Source of the DNA: Limonium bicolor
Taxonomy: Eukaryota; Streptophyta; Magnoliopsida; Caryophyllales; Plumbaginaceae
Direction: 5' to 3'
Assembly: GCA_023374045.1 (NCBI GenBank)
Contig: CM041777.1
Span: forward strand, 466,207,827 to 466,271,826
DNA: 64,000 nt
Within the stretch, counting starts at the first letter, position 1; the number at the start of each line of letters is the position of its first letter. The notes below the pieces were generated by a model. The model was not told the origin of the DNA and made no database searches. It saw only the letters and a list, made by a program, of their open reading frames with translations. Shown here piece after piece: positions 1 to 11,394 of this stretch. Made by a program: the position numbers and the translations under genes.

Positions 1-261
1 GATTGAAGGGCATTTCGGATCATCTTCTTCCGATAGTTCAGCTTCGTCATCCGAAATATCCTCTAAATCCTCAAGATTCTGCATCTCCTCATCATCCGAC
101 TTACCCGAAGCCACATTCTTGAACAATTTTCTGTGCGACACAGGTCCCGTCATTCCCTGATCCCCCAGGTTTTCGCCTTGGCAAGCCAGATTATTCAACT
201 CCCCAGGAGTAAACGCACCAGCGCTAAGCAATTTCTTCGCAACATGTTCCGCTCCTTCCAT
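1..261 (-). CDS. 5' end of a plant LINE ORF1 (DUF4283 gag-like protein), cut by the window edge
   Basis: The minus strand is open from an ATG at 261-259 to base 1 (87 codons), with an in-frame stop upstream at 297-295, so this start is reasonable. The protein begins MEGAEHVAKKLLSAG, becomes very acidic, and ends at the edge with EEDDPKCPSI. An acidic stretch followed by DP-C-P-T/S-I is, from memory of the family, the usual lead-in to the DUF4283 domain of plant LINE ORF1, an RNA-binding protein that packages LINE RNA. That domain itself would lie left of base 1 and is not visible. No frameshift is seen. The family call rests on a short motif, so a different acidic protein is possible. Confidence 0.5.
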   Translation of the reverse strand, partial: MEGAEHVAKKLLSAGAFTPGELNNLACQGENLGDQGMTGPVSHRKLFKNVASGKSDDEEMQNLEDLEDISDDEAELSEEDDPKCPSI

Positions 262-550
262 CGAACTTCTAAAAAAACTCCAGGACGCGTACAATCAGAC
301 ACTGCTGCCTCTTCGATCGCCGCTTTCGAAAGTAGTACACACAGAAAAGATAGTCGAGCACTTCGTCCACCACCAGCAGGCTATCACCGTACCCTTTCCT
401 TGCACCTCAACAGAGCTTCTTCGAGGAGAAGAAGCCCTAGAATCTCAGAGAAGAAGGGGGCGCGTCCCGGCGCGTACTTTATCCATTTCTCAGTCTCTCC
501 GGCGACTCGATCCACAAATGTATTGTTATTGCCCTTCCTTCAAAATCTTC

Positions 551-558
551 TATAAATA
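551..558 (+). promoter_or_regulatory. Possible TATA box
   Basis: TATAAATA followed about 30 bp later by a CT-rich leader-like stretch (590-630). No coding region follows, so it may be a relic promoter or chance. Confidence 0.25.
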
Positions 559-990
559 CACTATCTCTCCACCTCATTTTGAATTCTCAAACCTGTCTAT
601 CTCTCTAGACATTTCTCTAACATCTCTTTAGAAGAAGGAGCGGTAGTGGGAGTTCAAGTTTCAAAAGGTGCAGTTCATATCTACTGTTTTAGGTATTTTT
701 TGACCTAATTTACAGCTTTTCAGTAAAATTAGACTCTTAGTAGGATAAAAATAGCAAAAATTCTGTAAAAATCAGGTCCCAAAATCAAACACCGACGCCC
801 ATACAGAACAGCAGGTATTGACGCAGAAAGGTGTTGAAACCTACCATTTCAACCGGACGTTGACGCAGGCATATTCACATGGCTGTCGACGCGGGCCGCT
901 TTTGGACGGCGGTGATGCCGGTGGCGTCTGGACGGAGATAACGCGGCAGAGGAACGACAGGCGTTGACACGGAGAAGAAAGAGAGGGGAT

Positions 991-1206
991 TCAACTTTTG
1001 ACCGGTTTTGTGACGTTTTGACCTGTTTTAGACGTTTTAGAGGTGTTTTGACCAGTATGTGACTTGTTCTGACCAGATTTAATTAGTTTGAATATGTTTG
1101 GATTGATTGATTTTGACTGCAATTGAATAATATGCATTTGACTGGTATCGACTAACTTTGATCGGTTTTGACTAACTTTAAGCACATTTTGACTAACGTT
1201 GAACAC
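991..1206. repeat. Degenerate TTGAC-rich repeat
   Basis: A diverged short repeat of the type TTTTGAC(C/T)GG fills about 215 bp. On the minus strand it translates to a repetitive Lys/Ser/Gln-rich frame with no family likeness, so it is treated as non-coding. TTGAC is also the core of plant W-boxes. Confidence 0.5.
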
Positions 1207-1298
1207 AACAAAATAGATGACAGGTAAGCGTAAGGGGTTGTTCAGTTTGTTCGGTAGGGGCAGTAGCTCATCTAGGCTTAGTAAGGCGTCATCACCAG

Positions 1299-2625
1299 TG
1301 TAACACCCCTAACTCATAATCCGGTCTTAATCACTTAACACAATCGGTAAAAACTTAAACTGAACATAGCAGCGGAAATAAATGTAAACTCTTTATTAAT
1401 ACGATGCTACCACCGTTACTCACCCATGTGAGTAACTAGGCTTCCAAGTACAACTAACCATCATTAAATAACGTTGTGATGACCAAGAGATAGATAACAT
1501 ACTATACAATATTAAATCCATGAAATAGTGAGCAGTCTAATTATCCAAATCGTATATAACATTGGTATAATACAAAACAAGTTCCAAAAATGTAGAAGCA
1601 AGGTATATCACTAACTACACCCAAAATCCCGCACTCCAGCTTGCGTCTTCAGTCACACACCTGTAATATGTTTGCCATAAAGGCTCAACACTACCGCCGA
1701 ATATGCTAAAGTGTAATCTTCATAAAACCATTAAACTCCTTAAGTTAATTAGTCGAGTTGTCATGTAGTTCATTTACATGCTATTCCATTTTACATATAT
1801 ATAGCAAAAGAAACTGTAAATGCAACAAATAAATATTCAATTGTTCATCCAAATATAGCACACACACAGTTCTACATATAATTATTCATACACGAAAAAT
1901 AACAAGTACATATGATAAAGATACGAGGGTTTGTCTCTTTCAAACGGTTCTCGTTTATTCGGCCTTCAAGGCCCTTTCATTTGTTATTCATGTTTACGAA
2001 CATCATTGACGTCTCGTACTAAGTTGAAACTAGTGTGCGTTTATTCATTCATTTAACCTTTTTAATTCATCCAATATTGGAAGACGTCGTGTTGAGACAA
2101 TCCGTTTGTATACTTCATATACTCTTGTTTATTTGGGCTGTAGCCCATGCACCAATAGTAGTGCCCTCTAACCAACGATTCAAAGATCTCTGGATTTCCT
2201 CTTTGCCTTTGGAAAGGCGTCTGTAATGGTCGGAAACATGCACCAACAACAGTGTCCTCTAACCAACAATCAAATGTGGCTTGTTGGATTTCCATATTGA
2301 GTGGACTCGATTCGGTAATCCTCCAGTGATCACTATGCACAACCAGGTAGTCGGTGACTTCCCTGGATTTCCATTATAACCATTCCATTCCACCATGTGA
2401 TTAAGTTTACTTAATCCTCCTACCTAAGATCTACTCTTAGGTTATAGTGAATATAATTTCATATAGCTGCCTTTTAGGTCTTACACATTACCTAGAAGTC
2501 ATCTAGGTCATTATCATGTTCAGATACAAATGCTCGTGAGGACGGTATTGCCGAACCTCTGCCTAAGTCAATTACATAGGATGATTAAGGATAATGCAGT
2601 GTATCATTAATCGTAAGTGAGCAAT
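1299..2625 (-). mobile_element. LTR-X, first part (LARD-related LTR, minus)
   Basis: It begins TGTAACACCCC, the reverse complement of the GGGGTGTTACA terminus seen in element D, so this is the 3' end of a minus-strand LTR. A GCGGAAATAAA block follows, then a perfect hairpin (GTTACTCAC, loop CCAT, GTGAGTAAC, 1415-1436), then a block at about 1659-1708 matching the hairpin/splice-like block of the other LTRs. A diverged direct duplication of about 90 bp lies at 2148-2280. The LTR is interrupted at 2625 by element A, whose TSD GCAAT is 2621-2625, and continues at 29956. Its start is not seen. Confidence 0.7.
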
Positions 2626-2880
2626 TGATAAGTCGGGAATTTGTCTAAGTAACTAGGCTAATTCATGCTTAACTGACTACTTTATGACTTTAAATTCCCT
2701 CCTTAATGCTTTATTTACACTTTGTTGTTATATTTGTCTCCAATGATCGATTTGATATGTTTTCAGGATAAAATGCTCAACAAAGTGCTTAAATGAAGAT
2801 TTTAGAGGTTGAGGCAACAAGTGGAAGTCAAACCAAAATCAAAGTCTGATTTTCATCAACTACTGCCGTATTTTATTGAG

Positions 2881-3061
2881 GGTCTGGGTTTGTATCCGAC
2901 TTTGTAAACCCGAACCATCTCATCGAAGAACTCTCTGCCTAGTTTCAGACGTGGTCCGGGTTTGCGTACTTGTTTGCAAACCCGGACCATCTTCAAGCGA
3001 GTATCTTCTGCCGAGTTTTAGTGGTGGTCCGGGTTTGCGTACTTGTTTGCAAACCCGGACC
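2881..3061 (+). repeat. Three 36-nt hairpins at 72-73 bp spacing in the 5' LTR
   Basis: Hairpins lie at 2881-2916, 2953-2988 and 3026-3061. In the second and third the arms are GGTCCGGGTTTGC and GCAAACCCGGACC around a 10-nt loop, a perfect 13-bp stem. The first is diverged, with a GGTCTGGG left arm and a CCCGAACC right arm. They lie upstream of the LTR TATA box, in U3, so they would appear at the 3' end of element RNA. Confidence 0.9.
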
Positions 3062-3185
3062 AATATAAGCGGAGCGCCAGAAATACTACTACAGAAATAA
3101 CGGATTTGTTATTCTATCTTTAGTTATCTGTTATTCTATCTTTTAGATAGCCGTTTATTTAGATTAAAGATATAATTCTCATTCT

Positions 3186-3194
3186 TATAAAAGG
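3186..3194 (+). promoter_or_regulatory. TATA box of element A 5' LTR
   Basis: TATAAAAGG, about 125 bp after the last hairpin, the best match to a plant TATA box in this LTR. The same sequence is at 28134-28142 in the 3' LTR. Confidence 0.65.
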
Positions 3195-4123
3195 AGAGTC
3201 TTGCCAATGTGAGACATATGCTTGGATACACTACAAATTGTCACGATACAACAGAGAGAATTAGCTTATTTGAGAGAATTCTGATCGGGAGTTTGGAGCA
3301 GAGCAGAGGAAGCAGTTCATCACGGAGACTTCACCAGAAGTCTCAACAGAGTTTCTTCTTGTTCTTTATTACTACTCACTACAGTTTTGCTTATTGTAAA
3401 CATGTCAATGGCTGAGTAGTTTCCTTAGATTCCGGTTTGCTATGTATCCCTAAATTGACTATTCCTGTTCCTTTGTGATTTAATGCAATTCTATTGAGTA
3501 AAGTTATTTTCCTTGCTTAAATTCTTTAATCGTTATAATCTGGCCAATTATAAAGATTAGTATTTTGTTAGCTTATATGTGACGACTGCGGCTTTCAATT
3601 GAATACAGGAAAATAACCGGTTAGTTTAGAGACGGTAATTCCTCTAAATTGCTAATTGACCGATAATCTAGATTGTTCTTAAGGCGGTTAGTAAACAGTG
3701 GGTTCGTAACGAGAGTTAGAATTCGGTCATTGCTAACTAGTATTTGCTAAGCGGGAGACCGGAGGTAAATTATCTTTGTTCTAGGGTTTTACTCAGAATT
3801 GTCTTGGAAATCACTTAGGGGTAGGAATTACAAGATTTAGGGAGAAGTAGTAAACCGGGATTTCTCTCACAATCAGTTTCACAACAATTATTTTCTTGCT
3901 TTTTACTGTTTTACATTCTGTTTACAACTTTTATTTGTCATCAAATTAAAACCCCCAATTTCCTGTTTTACTTGGTTGTTTAGGTTTTTTTATTCCTTTC
4001 CGTTTAATAAAGACTTAAACCAGACATCGCCTCCTCTGGTTCGATACTTAGGGAATACTCTCTATTAAAACTTGCTCGAATTGACCGGTACATTTGCCGT
4101 TAGGTTTTACCCTAACAAGTTTT

Positions 4124-4141
4124 TGGCGCCATTGTCGGGGA
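4124..4141 (+). other. Primer binding site of element A (tRNA-Asp type)
   Basis: TGGCGCCATTGTCGGGGA, six bases after the LTR end. It differs at two positions from the site of element B (TGGCGCCGTTGCCGGGGA). Both differences are G/A or C/T, as expected of decay. Confidence 0.88.
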
Positions 4142-4756
4142 GGCACGGTTATCTAGTTTAGTCTTTATTTCATTTTCTTTTATTTTGTTCTGTTCGTTTA
4201 GTTTCTTTATTTTAATTGTTTTGTTTCATTCGTTTTTAGTTTGTTTTATTCTTTTCATTATTTTCTTTAATCTTTGAATCAACATGATTTGCTCAGTTTT
4301 ATTTCGGTTGTTATTTCCTCATTACCGTTTCTTTTGTTTTTGTTTTCAATTAGTATAGCTTTTAGGTTAGAATAGCTTAATTGTCTTTCTGTTACGTTTT
4401 ATTCTTTTCAGATTTTCTTTTTCTGTCTTTGAATTTTATTTATGTTTTATTGCTTTATTCTTTGGTGTAGTCATTAGGAGATAGCATAACTAGTTGGCAA
4501 ATCCTGTTAGTTTTAGTTAATTTGTCTTTAATCCGTTTTGATTTCTGTTTGATTTTGTTTAAGATTTTCTTTTATCTTCCAGATTTTATTCCAGATTTTA
4601 TTTTCTATTTCTGAATATTCTGTGTTTAGGATTTTTATCTGCATATCTTGTGAGTTAATTTCTTTTTTTCTTTCTCTGATTCTTGCTGTTTAAATTTAAT
4701 TGCTACTATTCTTTTAATTTACGCTATTATAGCTTCAGTTTACTAACTCTCGGTTT
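4142..4756 (+). other. T-rich leader of element A
   Basis: AT-rich, strongly T-rich stretch between PBS and gag ATG. No gene is visible. Confidence 0.7.
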
Positions 4757-6163
4757 ATGGTTAAAACCCGCTCTGCAGGAGAACCTGAGTTTGAACTCAA
4801 TCTCGAGATCAAGAGATTCGCAAGACAGCTTCGCAGGGACTTGAATCTGGATCCACCAGTTGAGGAGAGGGTGCTTGAACCACCTGTTGTTGAAGAGGGT
4901 CTGGAAGTTCAACCAGCAGTTAACATGGCAAACAACGAGAGGCAGATGAAGGACTACACCCGTCCAAGTGTTGAAGGGTTGGTGTCGCCGATAGTGATTC
5001 CTGCATTACCAGCAGGAGTGCAGTGGCAGTTCAAGACCCACTACGTTACCATGGTGATGAACACACCTCAGTTCAGCAGGACGGTTACTGAAGACCCGAA
5101 TATCCACCTCACCACATTCCTGAGATTGGTAAGAGCGTGTTCGACACCAGCTTCGCAGGAGGTTGCTCGGCTCACTCTGTTTCCATTCTCTCTGAGGGAT
5201 AGGGCAGCTGAATGGTTGAACTCACTGACGCCTGACAGCATTACTACTTGGGAAGAGTTGGCTAATGCATTCTTGGCGAAGTATTTCCTACCCTCTCGGA
5301 TGCTAACCATGAGAGGAGAAATTACCAACTTCAAACAGTTTGCAGGTGAGACGTTATCTGAAGCTTGGGAGCGTTTTAAAGGGATAGTAAGGAAGGTACC
5401 ACATCACGGACTAGGAGAAGAGGTTGTACTATAGTCGTTTTACAAGGATTTGGACCCTTCTAGCCGGTTGTTGGTCGATACTTGTGCTGGAGGAAGTTTG
5501 ATGGAGCTGCCCATTACACGAATTAAAGAGCTGTTAGAGACTATTACTACAGCAGCTAATCAGTGGGGAGGTACGAGAGCCGGAGAAGCTGCACCGAAGA
5601 AACCTGCTGGGGTTTATAAAGTAGATTCGAATACTTTTCTGGCTGCCAAGATAGAAGCGATGTCAAAGCAGTTTGAGCGTATGTGTGCAGTGATGAATCC
5701 GCAGTCAAATGCAGCAGCTGCTCCTGAGGTTTATCCACCTTGCGAATACTGTGGTAGAGCTTCTAACATGTGCCAGTGTACTCCACCACAAGAAGAGGTA
5801 GCGAATTATGTTGGTAACAGACCGGGTAATTATTTTGGGAATCAAGGCAATCCGGGTTACCACGCTCAGCAGCAGAATCGTTACCAAGCTGGTGGTAACA
5901 ACAATTACAATCAGAGGCCCCAACAACAGTATAATTCCTCTTATCAGAAGCAACCACTGCAGAATCAGCAAGCACAAAATTCGGGTGCTGGAGCGTCTTC
6001 TAGTATGGATGCAGTTCTGACCAGGATGAATGATTTCATCTCGGTTAACACGAAGAAATTTAATGAGCTGGAAGCCTTCAATCAGGAGCAGAGAACTTTC
6101 AACAATGATCAGAGGACGTTCAATAGAAACATCGAGACTTAGCTGTCTCAGATATCTCAGTAG
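4757..6163 (+). pseudogene. gag: Element A gag (capsid/nucleocapsid), broken by stops
   Basis: The start is a true ATG (MVKTRSAGEPEFELN). A retrotransposon gag (capsid) domain covers about residues 80-260; visible motifs are QFKTHYVT, LFPFSLRDRAAEWLNSL, AFLAKYFLPSR and GETLSEAWERFK. A degenerate zinc knuckle, CEYCGRASNMCQC, and a Gln/Asn-rich tail follow. The protein would coat element RNA in virus-like particles. Three in-frame TAG codons interrupt it, at 5432, 6140 and 6161. At 6161 element B has a CAG glutamine codon in the matching ISQQLAQ stretch, so that stop is a C-to-T change. The frame otherwise runs straight into the protease region. Confidence 0.88.
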
Positions 6164-7282
6164 TTAGCTCAGCGTCCTTTGGGTTCCTTGCCTAGTCAGT
6201 CGGAGCAGAATCTGAGAGAGCATGCCAAGGCAATCACGTTAAGGAGTGGTACACAGCTTGACCCGGTGGTCCCTGAAGTTGAGGTTCCTCTTCCAGATGT
6301 TGAGCAGAATGAAGAAACTGCACCAGCAGGTTCACAGGAGGAACCAGCTGAAGAGGAGGTGGCGATTAGCAAGACTCCTAAGACTTCCACACCTCCACGA
6401 CGCGCAGTTGCTGAAGCGCCAGTTCCTTTTCCAAACCGGTTGAAGAAGAGTGACTTGGATGAGCAGTTTGGTAAGTTTTTGGGTATTTTTAAGAAACTAA
6501 CCATTAACATTCCTTTTTCTGAAGCTTTGAAGCAGATGCCAATATATGAGAAGTTCATGAAGGACATCCTGTCCAATAGGCGGTCGTTAGTGGAGAAGGA
6601 TACTGTGCAGCTTACTGAGAGCGTTTCAGTAATTCTTTCGAAGAAGCTTCCACCTAAGCTTGATGATCCAGGTACTCCGGTCATACCTTGCGCGATAGGT
6701 AATGTGAATTGTGGTAAGGGTTTATGTGACTTAGGTGCGAGTATTAATTTAATGCCCTTATCAATGTATCTGAAGCTTGGTTTAGGAGAATGTGAACCTA
6801 CACGAATTACTTTGCAATTAGCTGATAGGTCAATTATCCTACCTAGAGGGGTGGTAAGGGATTTAATTGTTTCGGTTGGTACCTTTACTTTCCCTGCTGA
6901 CTTTGTTATTTTAGACATGGAGGAAGACAAGGTAGTACCGCTTATTTTGGGTCGACCATTTATGCGAACAGCAAGGACCCTCATTGATGTTGAAGGAGGG
7001 AAGATTATACTGCGGTTACATGATGAGCAGCTTGTATTTGATATGACCAAGGCTGCTACTCATCCTTCTGATGTTCATGCTTGTTTCAGTTTAGATTGTA
7101 TTGACACTTTGATGCAGGATTATTCTTACAGCCCCACAGAGCTTGATGCATTGGAGAGGTGTTTGGTGGATTCCATAGAGACCACTCATGATGATTCCGA
7201 GGTTTTTGCTACAGCGTTTCAGCTTTCTGCTGGGAGGCCATATAGAAAGAACCACGAAATCGAGGAGGAACCGCTGGACTGA
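6164..7282 (+). pseudogene. pol: Element A aspartic protease region
   Basis: Continues the gag frame. After an acidic, proline-rich linker come DEQFGKFLGIFKKLTINIPF and MPIYEKFMKDIL, typical Athila linker motifs. The protease follows, with active-site stretch LCDLGASINLMP and downstream ILGRPFMRTARTLIDV. The catalytic motif is D-L-G-A, the form used in this lineage. The enzyme cuts the polyprotein. The segment ends at a TGA (7280-7282). No frameshift lies inside. Element B has a close relative with the same motifs in the same order. Confidence 0.87.
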
Positions 7283-8982
7283 GTTCCAAAGACGCTAGCT
7301 CCTTCTGTGGAATCACCACCTTCTCTTGAACTTAAACCTCTTCCTAGTCACCTTAAATATGCTTTCTTAGTTCCTCCCACTGATTTACCTATTATTATTT
7401 CTAATACTCTAACTGATGAGCAGGAGGAAGCTTTGTTGCAGATTTTAAGGAGGAGCAAAGAGGCGCTAGGGTGGTCCATTGCTGATATCAAAGGTATTTC
7501 TCCTACATTCTGAACCCACCGTATTTATCTTGAGGAGGATTACTAGCCATTGAGACAGCCCTAGCGGAGACTGAACCCGCACATGAAAGAGGTAGTTAAG
7601 AAGGAGGTTATCAAGCTATTGGACGCAGGTATAATCTATCCAATCTCTGACAGCGAATGGGTAAGTCCTACACAGGTAGTACCCAAGAAGGGAGGTTTAA
7701 CTGTGGTACCTAATGATAAAGGTGAATTAGTTCCTCAGCGTACTATTACTGGGCATAGAGTTTGTATTGATTATAGGAAGTTAAATGCCGCCACTCGGAA
7801 AGACCACTTCCCCCTTCCCTTTATTGACTAGATGCTAGAGAGGCTTGCAGGACAAGAATATTACTGTTTCTTAGATGGTTACTCTGGTTATTTTCAAATT
7901 CCAATTGCTAAGGAAGACCAAGAGAAAACCACTTTTACATGTCAGTATGGTACTTATGCTTATCGTCGCATGCCTTTTGGTTTATGTAATGCACTAGGCA
8001 CTTTTCAACGCTGCATGACTGCTATCTTTGCTGATTTTATTGAAAAGTTCATCGAAGTCTTTATGGATGATTTTTCTGTCTTTGGACCGATTTTGATGCA
8101 TGTTTGAGAGACTTGGATTTAATCTTAGCTAGATGCAGGGAAACTAACTTGGTGCTCAATTGGGAGAAGTGCCACTTCATGGTGCAGGAAGGCATCGTGC
8201 TCGGACACAAGATTTCTAAGGAAGGGATCGAGGTTGACAAAGCAAAGATTGAAGTAATAGAGCAGCTGCCACCACCATCATCAGTAAAGGATGTCCGGAG
8301 TTTTCTCGGTCACGCAGGTTTTTATAGGCGCTTTGTTAAGGATTTTTCTAAGATCTCTAAGCCTCTTTGTGATTTATTACTTAACGATGCTAAATTTGAG
8401 TTTACAAAAGAGTGCTTAGATGCGTTTAATTTGCTTAAAGCTAAATTGGTTTTTGCACCAATTATTGTTGCTCCTGATTGGTCGTTACCTTTTGAGATTA
8501 TGTGTGATGCCAGCAATTACGCATTGGGAGTAGCTTTGGGTCAGAGGCATGACAAGGTATTGAGGATAGTCTACTATGCTAGTAAGACTATGAATGAGGC
8601 GCAGAAGAACTACGCCACAACGGAGAAGGAGCTGCTGGCGATAGTCTTTGCTTGTGATAAATTTTGACCGTACATTATTGGCAGCAAAGTCATCGTGCAC
8701 ACCGACCATTCCGCTCTCAAGTATCTCTTTGGAAAGGTTGATGCTAAACCTCGTTTGATCAGATGGATTTTGCTTTTGCACGAATTTGACATTGATATTA
8801 GAGACAAGCCTGGAGCGCAGAATGGAGTGGCGGACCACTTATCCCGTATGGAAGTTCCAGATGATGGCAGGCCGATCAATGAGTATTTCCCTGATGAGTA
8901 TGTCTACACGATCGGTCATTCCACGGACCCTTGGTATGCTGATATTGCAAACTACCTAGCTAAGGGCATCGTTCCTCCATAG
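7283..8982 (+). pseudogene. pol: Element A reverse transcriptase and RNase H, broken
   Basis: RT copies element RNA into DNA; RNase H removes the RNA strand. RT motifs include WVSPTQVVPKKGG, VCIDYRKLNAATRKDHFPLP, FLDGYSGYFQIPIA, RRMPFGLCNA and the catalytic FMDDF. RNase H shows [31 protein letters not shown] and HTDHSALKYLFGK. Stops lie at 7511 (TGA), 7544, 7562 and 7829 (TAG), 8665 (TGA) and 8980 (TAG). A one-base deletion near 8088-8092 shifts the frame just after FMDDFSVFG. At 7562 and 7829 element B has CAG, and at 8665 it has CGA, so those three are C-to-T changes. The TGA at 7511 matches TGT in B and is a transversion. Confidence 0.87.
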
Positions 8983-10190
8983 TTGTCATATCAGCAGAAG
9001 AAGAAGTTCTTCTCCATGGTCAAGCATTACCTTTGGGATGACCCGTTTCTGTTTAAGGTTTGTGCGGACGGTATGATTTGTCGGTGCGTTTCTGAGGAAG
9101 CTAGAGACATCCTGACGCATTGCCATTCTAGAGAAGTAGGGGGTCATTTTGGTCTGGCTAGGACAGCCGCGAAAGTTTTGGAGGCTGGTTTCTTTTGGAA
9201 GAACTTGAACAAGGACTATTATCAATTTGTCTCCACTTGTGATCAATGTCAGAGGCAGGGGAATTTATCCAGACGTCACGAGATGCCATTAAATTCGATC
9301 TTGGAGGTTGAGCCGTTCGATCTTTGGGGCATTGATTTCATGGGACCATTTCCATCGTCTCAAGGTAACCTCTACATCTTGGTAGCAGAGGATTATGTCA
9401 CCAAGTGGGCTGAAGCGATAGCAGCACCGACCAATGATGCAAGAGTGGTGCTAAAGTTTTTAAAGAGGAATATCTTTACCCGTTTTGGTGTCCCGCGAGC
9501 GATCATTAGTGACGAGGGTACACACTTCTGCAACAAACAGTTTGAAGCTCTTCTACAGAAGTTTGGTGTACGGCATAAGGTTTCTCTACCGTATCATCCA
9601 CAGACGAACGGGCAAGCCGAGATCACCAACAGGGAACTTAAGTGGATCCTCCAGAAATCTGTCACATCCTTGAGGCGAGACTGGTCCCTTAAGTTAGATG
9701 ACGCCTTGTGGGCATACCGCACTGCCTTTAAAACACCTTTAGGTATGTCCCCATACAAGTTGGTTTTTGGCAAGGCGTGTCACTTGCCTGTGGAGCTGGA
9801 GCACAAGTCTTTTTGGGCAATCAAGGCACTGAATTTTGATCTGCAAAAGGCTGGTGACAAGTGTAAGTTACAGCTGTGCGATCTGGAGGAGTTTAGAGAG
9901 GAAGCTTATGAAAACGCCAAAATCTATAAGGAGAAGACGAAGAGGTGGCACAATAAGCTGTTGGTCAAGCGTGAGTTTCACGTTGGGGATAAGGTTCTTC
10001 TATTCAACTCCCGTCTGAAATTATTTCCAGGGAAGTTGAAGTCTCGTTGGTCTGGACCATTTACAGTGACACGCGTCTCGCCTTATGGAGCCATCGGTCT
10101 AATTAATACAGAAGGGGAGACATTCAAAGTCAGCGGGTCTCAGCTGAAGCACTATCTCAGTGGCGACATCGCTAAAGTTCATTCGGTGAT
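8983..10190 (+). pseudogene. pol: Element A integrase, split by element B
   Basis: The longest intact stretch of A. The N-terminal zinc-binding motif is seen as [12 protein letters not shown] followed by CDQCQ. The catalytic core has D in [11 protein letters not shown] in [11 protein letters not shown] and E in [18 protein letters not shown]-type C-terminal region follows, with [18 protein letters not shown]. Integrase inserts the cDNA into the host chromosome. Codons read in frame up to 10190, where element B begins; the last codons resume at 21055 and end at TGA 21077-21079. Codons 10191-10242 of the apparent frame belong to element B. Confidence 0.88.
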
Positions 10191-11168
10191 TGTTGGGATA
10201 AAACTACACTATAATAAATATAGATTTATAGCAAACTATTAGGCAAGTGTACCTATTCGGAATAGTATAACAAGTGTCGTATCCACAGAGAGATTGTTCA
10301 ATTATCCTAGTTTAGGTAGTTAATAAAAACTGTAAAAAAGGGGTTTAGCCGGAGGCAAGCTTGATTTGATGTTGGATTAGTACAGAAATAATAAAAACAG
10401 TAAAAACAGTTGTGAATTAAGTGGATGGAAAATGTGCTAAGGAAGGTGAAATCACCCTATTATAACTCAGATGTTAAATATAATCCTAGTTTGCTCTTAT
10501 TTGTCTGTTAAGAATTTTATCTTGTGGCCTTTCTAAATCATAGATAAGGACAACTCTTAATTAATTCAGTAGACTTTTTACAATCAGAAAAAGTCTAAAA
10601 TCATTAATTAGCTTTAAGCGAGAATTCTTTTTATAACAGCGATGGATTTTATCTGCTAATCAAGGAGATAATATCTAACGTTTGTCTCTCTTTGTGGTCT
10701 ATTCTCTAATTTACAAAATCATTGAAATTAGAGAAACCGTAAATGCGTAAAAATGATCAGTTCTTAAACATTTAATAAGAGAGAGAGACAAAACAAATAT
10801 TTATAAGCAAACTCGGTATTATAAATACGTCTGAGTTATTTTGGGTTAAACACCCATCCTAAGCACAAATATAGGATTACTCAGACATCGACAGAAATAA
10901 AAACAGAGTAGAGATTGAAATAGTCATTATTTAGGAACTGCCTGCGAAGAATGGGTCTGCACTCGCCTGCCTCTTTTCTCTCTTTGTAAAATACTGCTTC
11001 TGTTTGAGTACGTACGTGAATGTGGTGAAGTGGTGAGAATAAATAAAAGATGGAGAATTGTGGTGTTACGGGATGAATTAAATGGAAGAGAATGGAGTGT
11101 GGAGCTGTATGTGTGATTTCCTCAGCCTCTGGTCGTGCGTGGTGTTTTATTGTGCAGTTATGGCTGGG

Positions 11169-11176
11169 TTTATATA
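11169..11176 (-). promoter_or_regulatory. TATA box of element B 3' LTR
   Basis: TATATAAA on the minus strand, about 220 bp downstream of the hairpin array. The matching box in the 5' LTR is at 20272-20279. Confidence 0.6.
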
Positions 11177-11394
11177 GAGGTTTGGAGGAGGCAGATCCGT
11201 ACGTAAGAATTGATTACAGGTTGATTGCTCTCATTGATTTGCTTCATTAATTGCAGGGGACAGAGAGCTGGAATGCGTCAGGAAATAAGGTAGGCGGTGC
11301 GGGAGTAGATGGATAGCGGAGGCAAGTTGCAGACGGCGAAGACGGGCGAAGAAGAAAACTGGCGCGCGACTGATTCTTAGTCACGACCACCTCC

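Larger units (their letters stand above)
262..1298. other. Non-coding stretch between LINE start and LTR-X
   Basis: No convincing gene is present. The 140-codon plus-strand frame at 133-555 overlaps the LINE reading frame in antisense and looks like a shadow. A plant-like TATA box, TATAAATA, sits at 551-558 on the plus strand and is followed by a CT-rich stretch, but no reading frame follows it. The minus strand just right of 261 is presumably LINE 5' UTR. Where the LINE ends and older sequence begins cannot be seen. Confidence 0.5.
2626..4117 (+). repeat. 5' LTR of element A
   Basis: 1492 bp, starting TGATAAG and ending CTAACA, directly before the PBS. It holds three hairpin repeats (2881-3061), then a TATA box at 3186. 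The same order recurs in the 3' LTR at 27594. Confidence 0.93.

Noticed and set aside
133..555. 140-codon plus-strand protein
   Set aside because: Overlaps the LINE ORF1 start in antisense and has no recognisable domain.
2062..2340. 92-codon minus-strand protein in LTR-X
   Set aside because: Lies in an LTR and covers a diverged tandem duplication; no domain seen.
6196..7050. 284-codon minus-strand frame
   Set aside because: Antisense of the element A protease, which has clear motifs on the plus strand.
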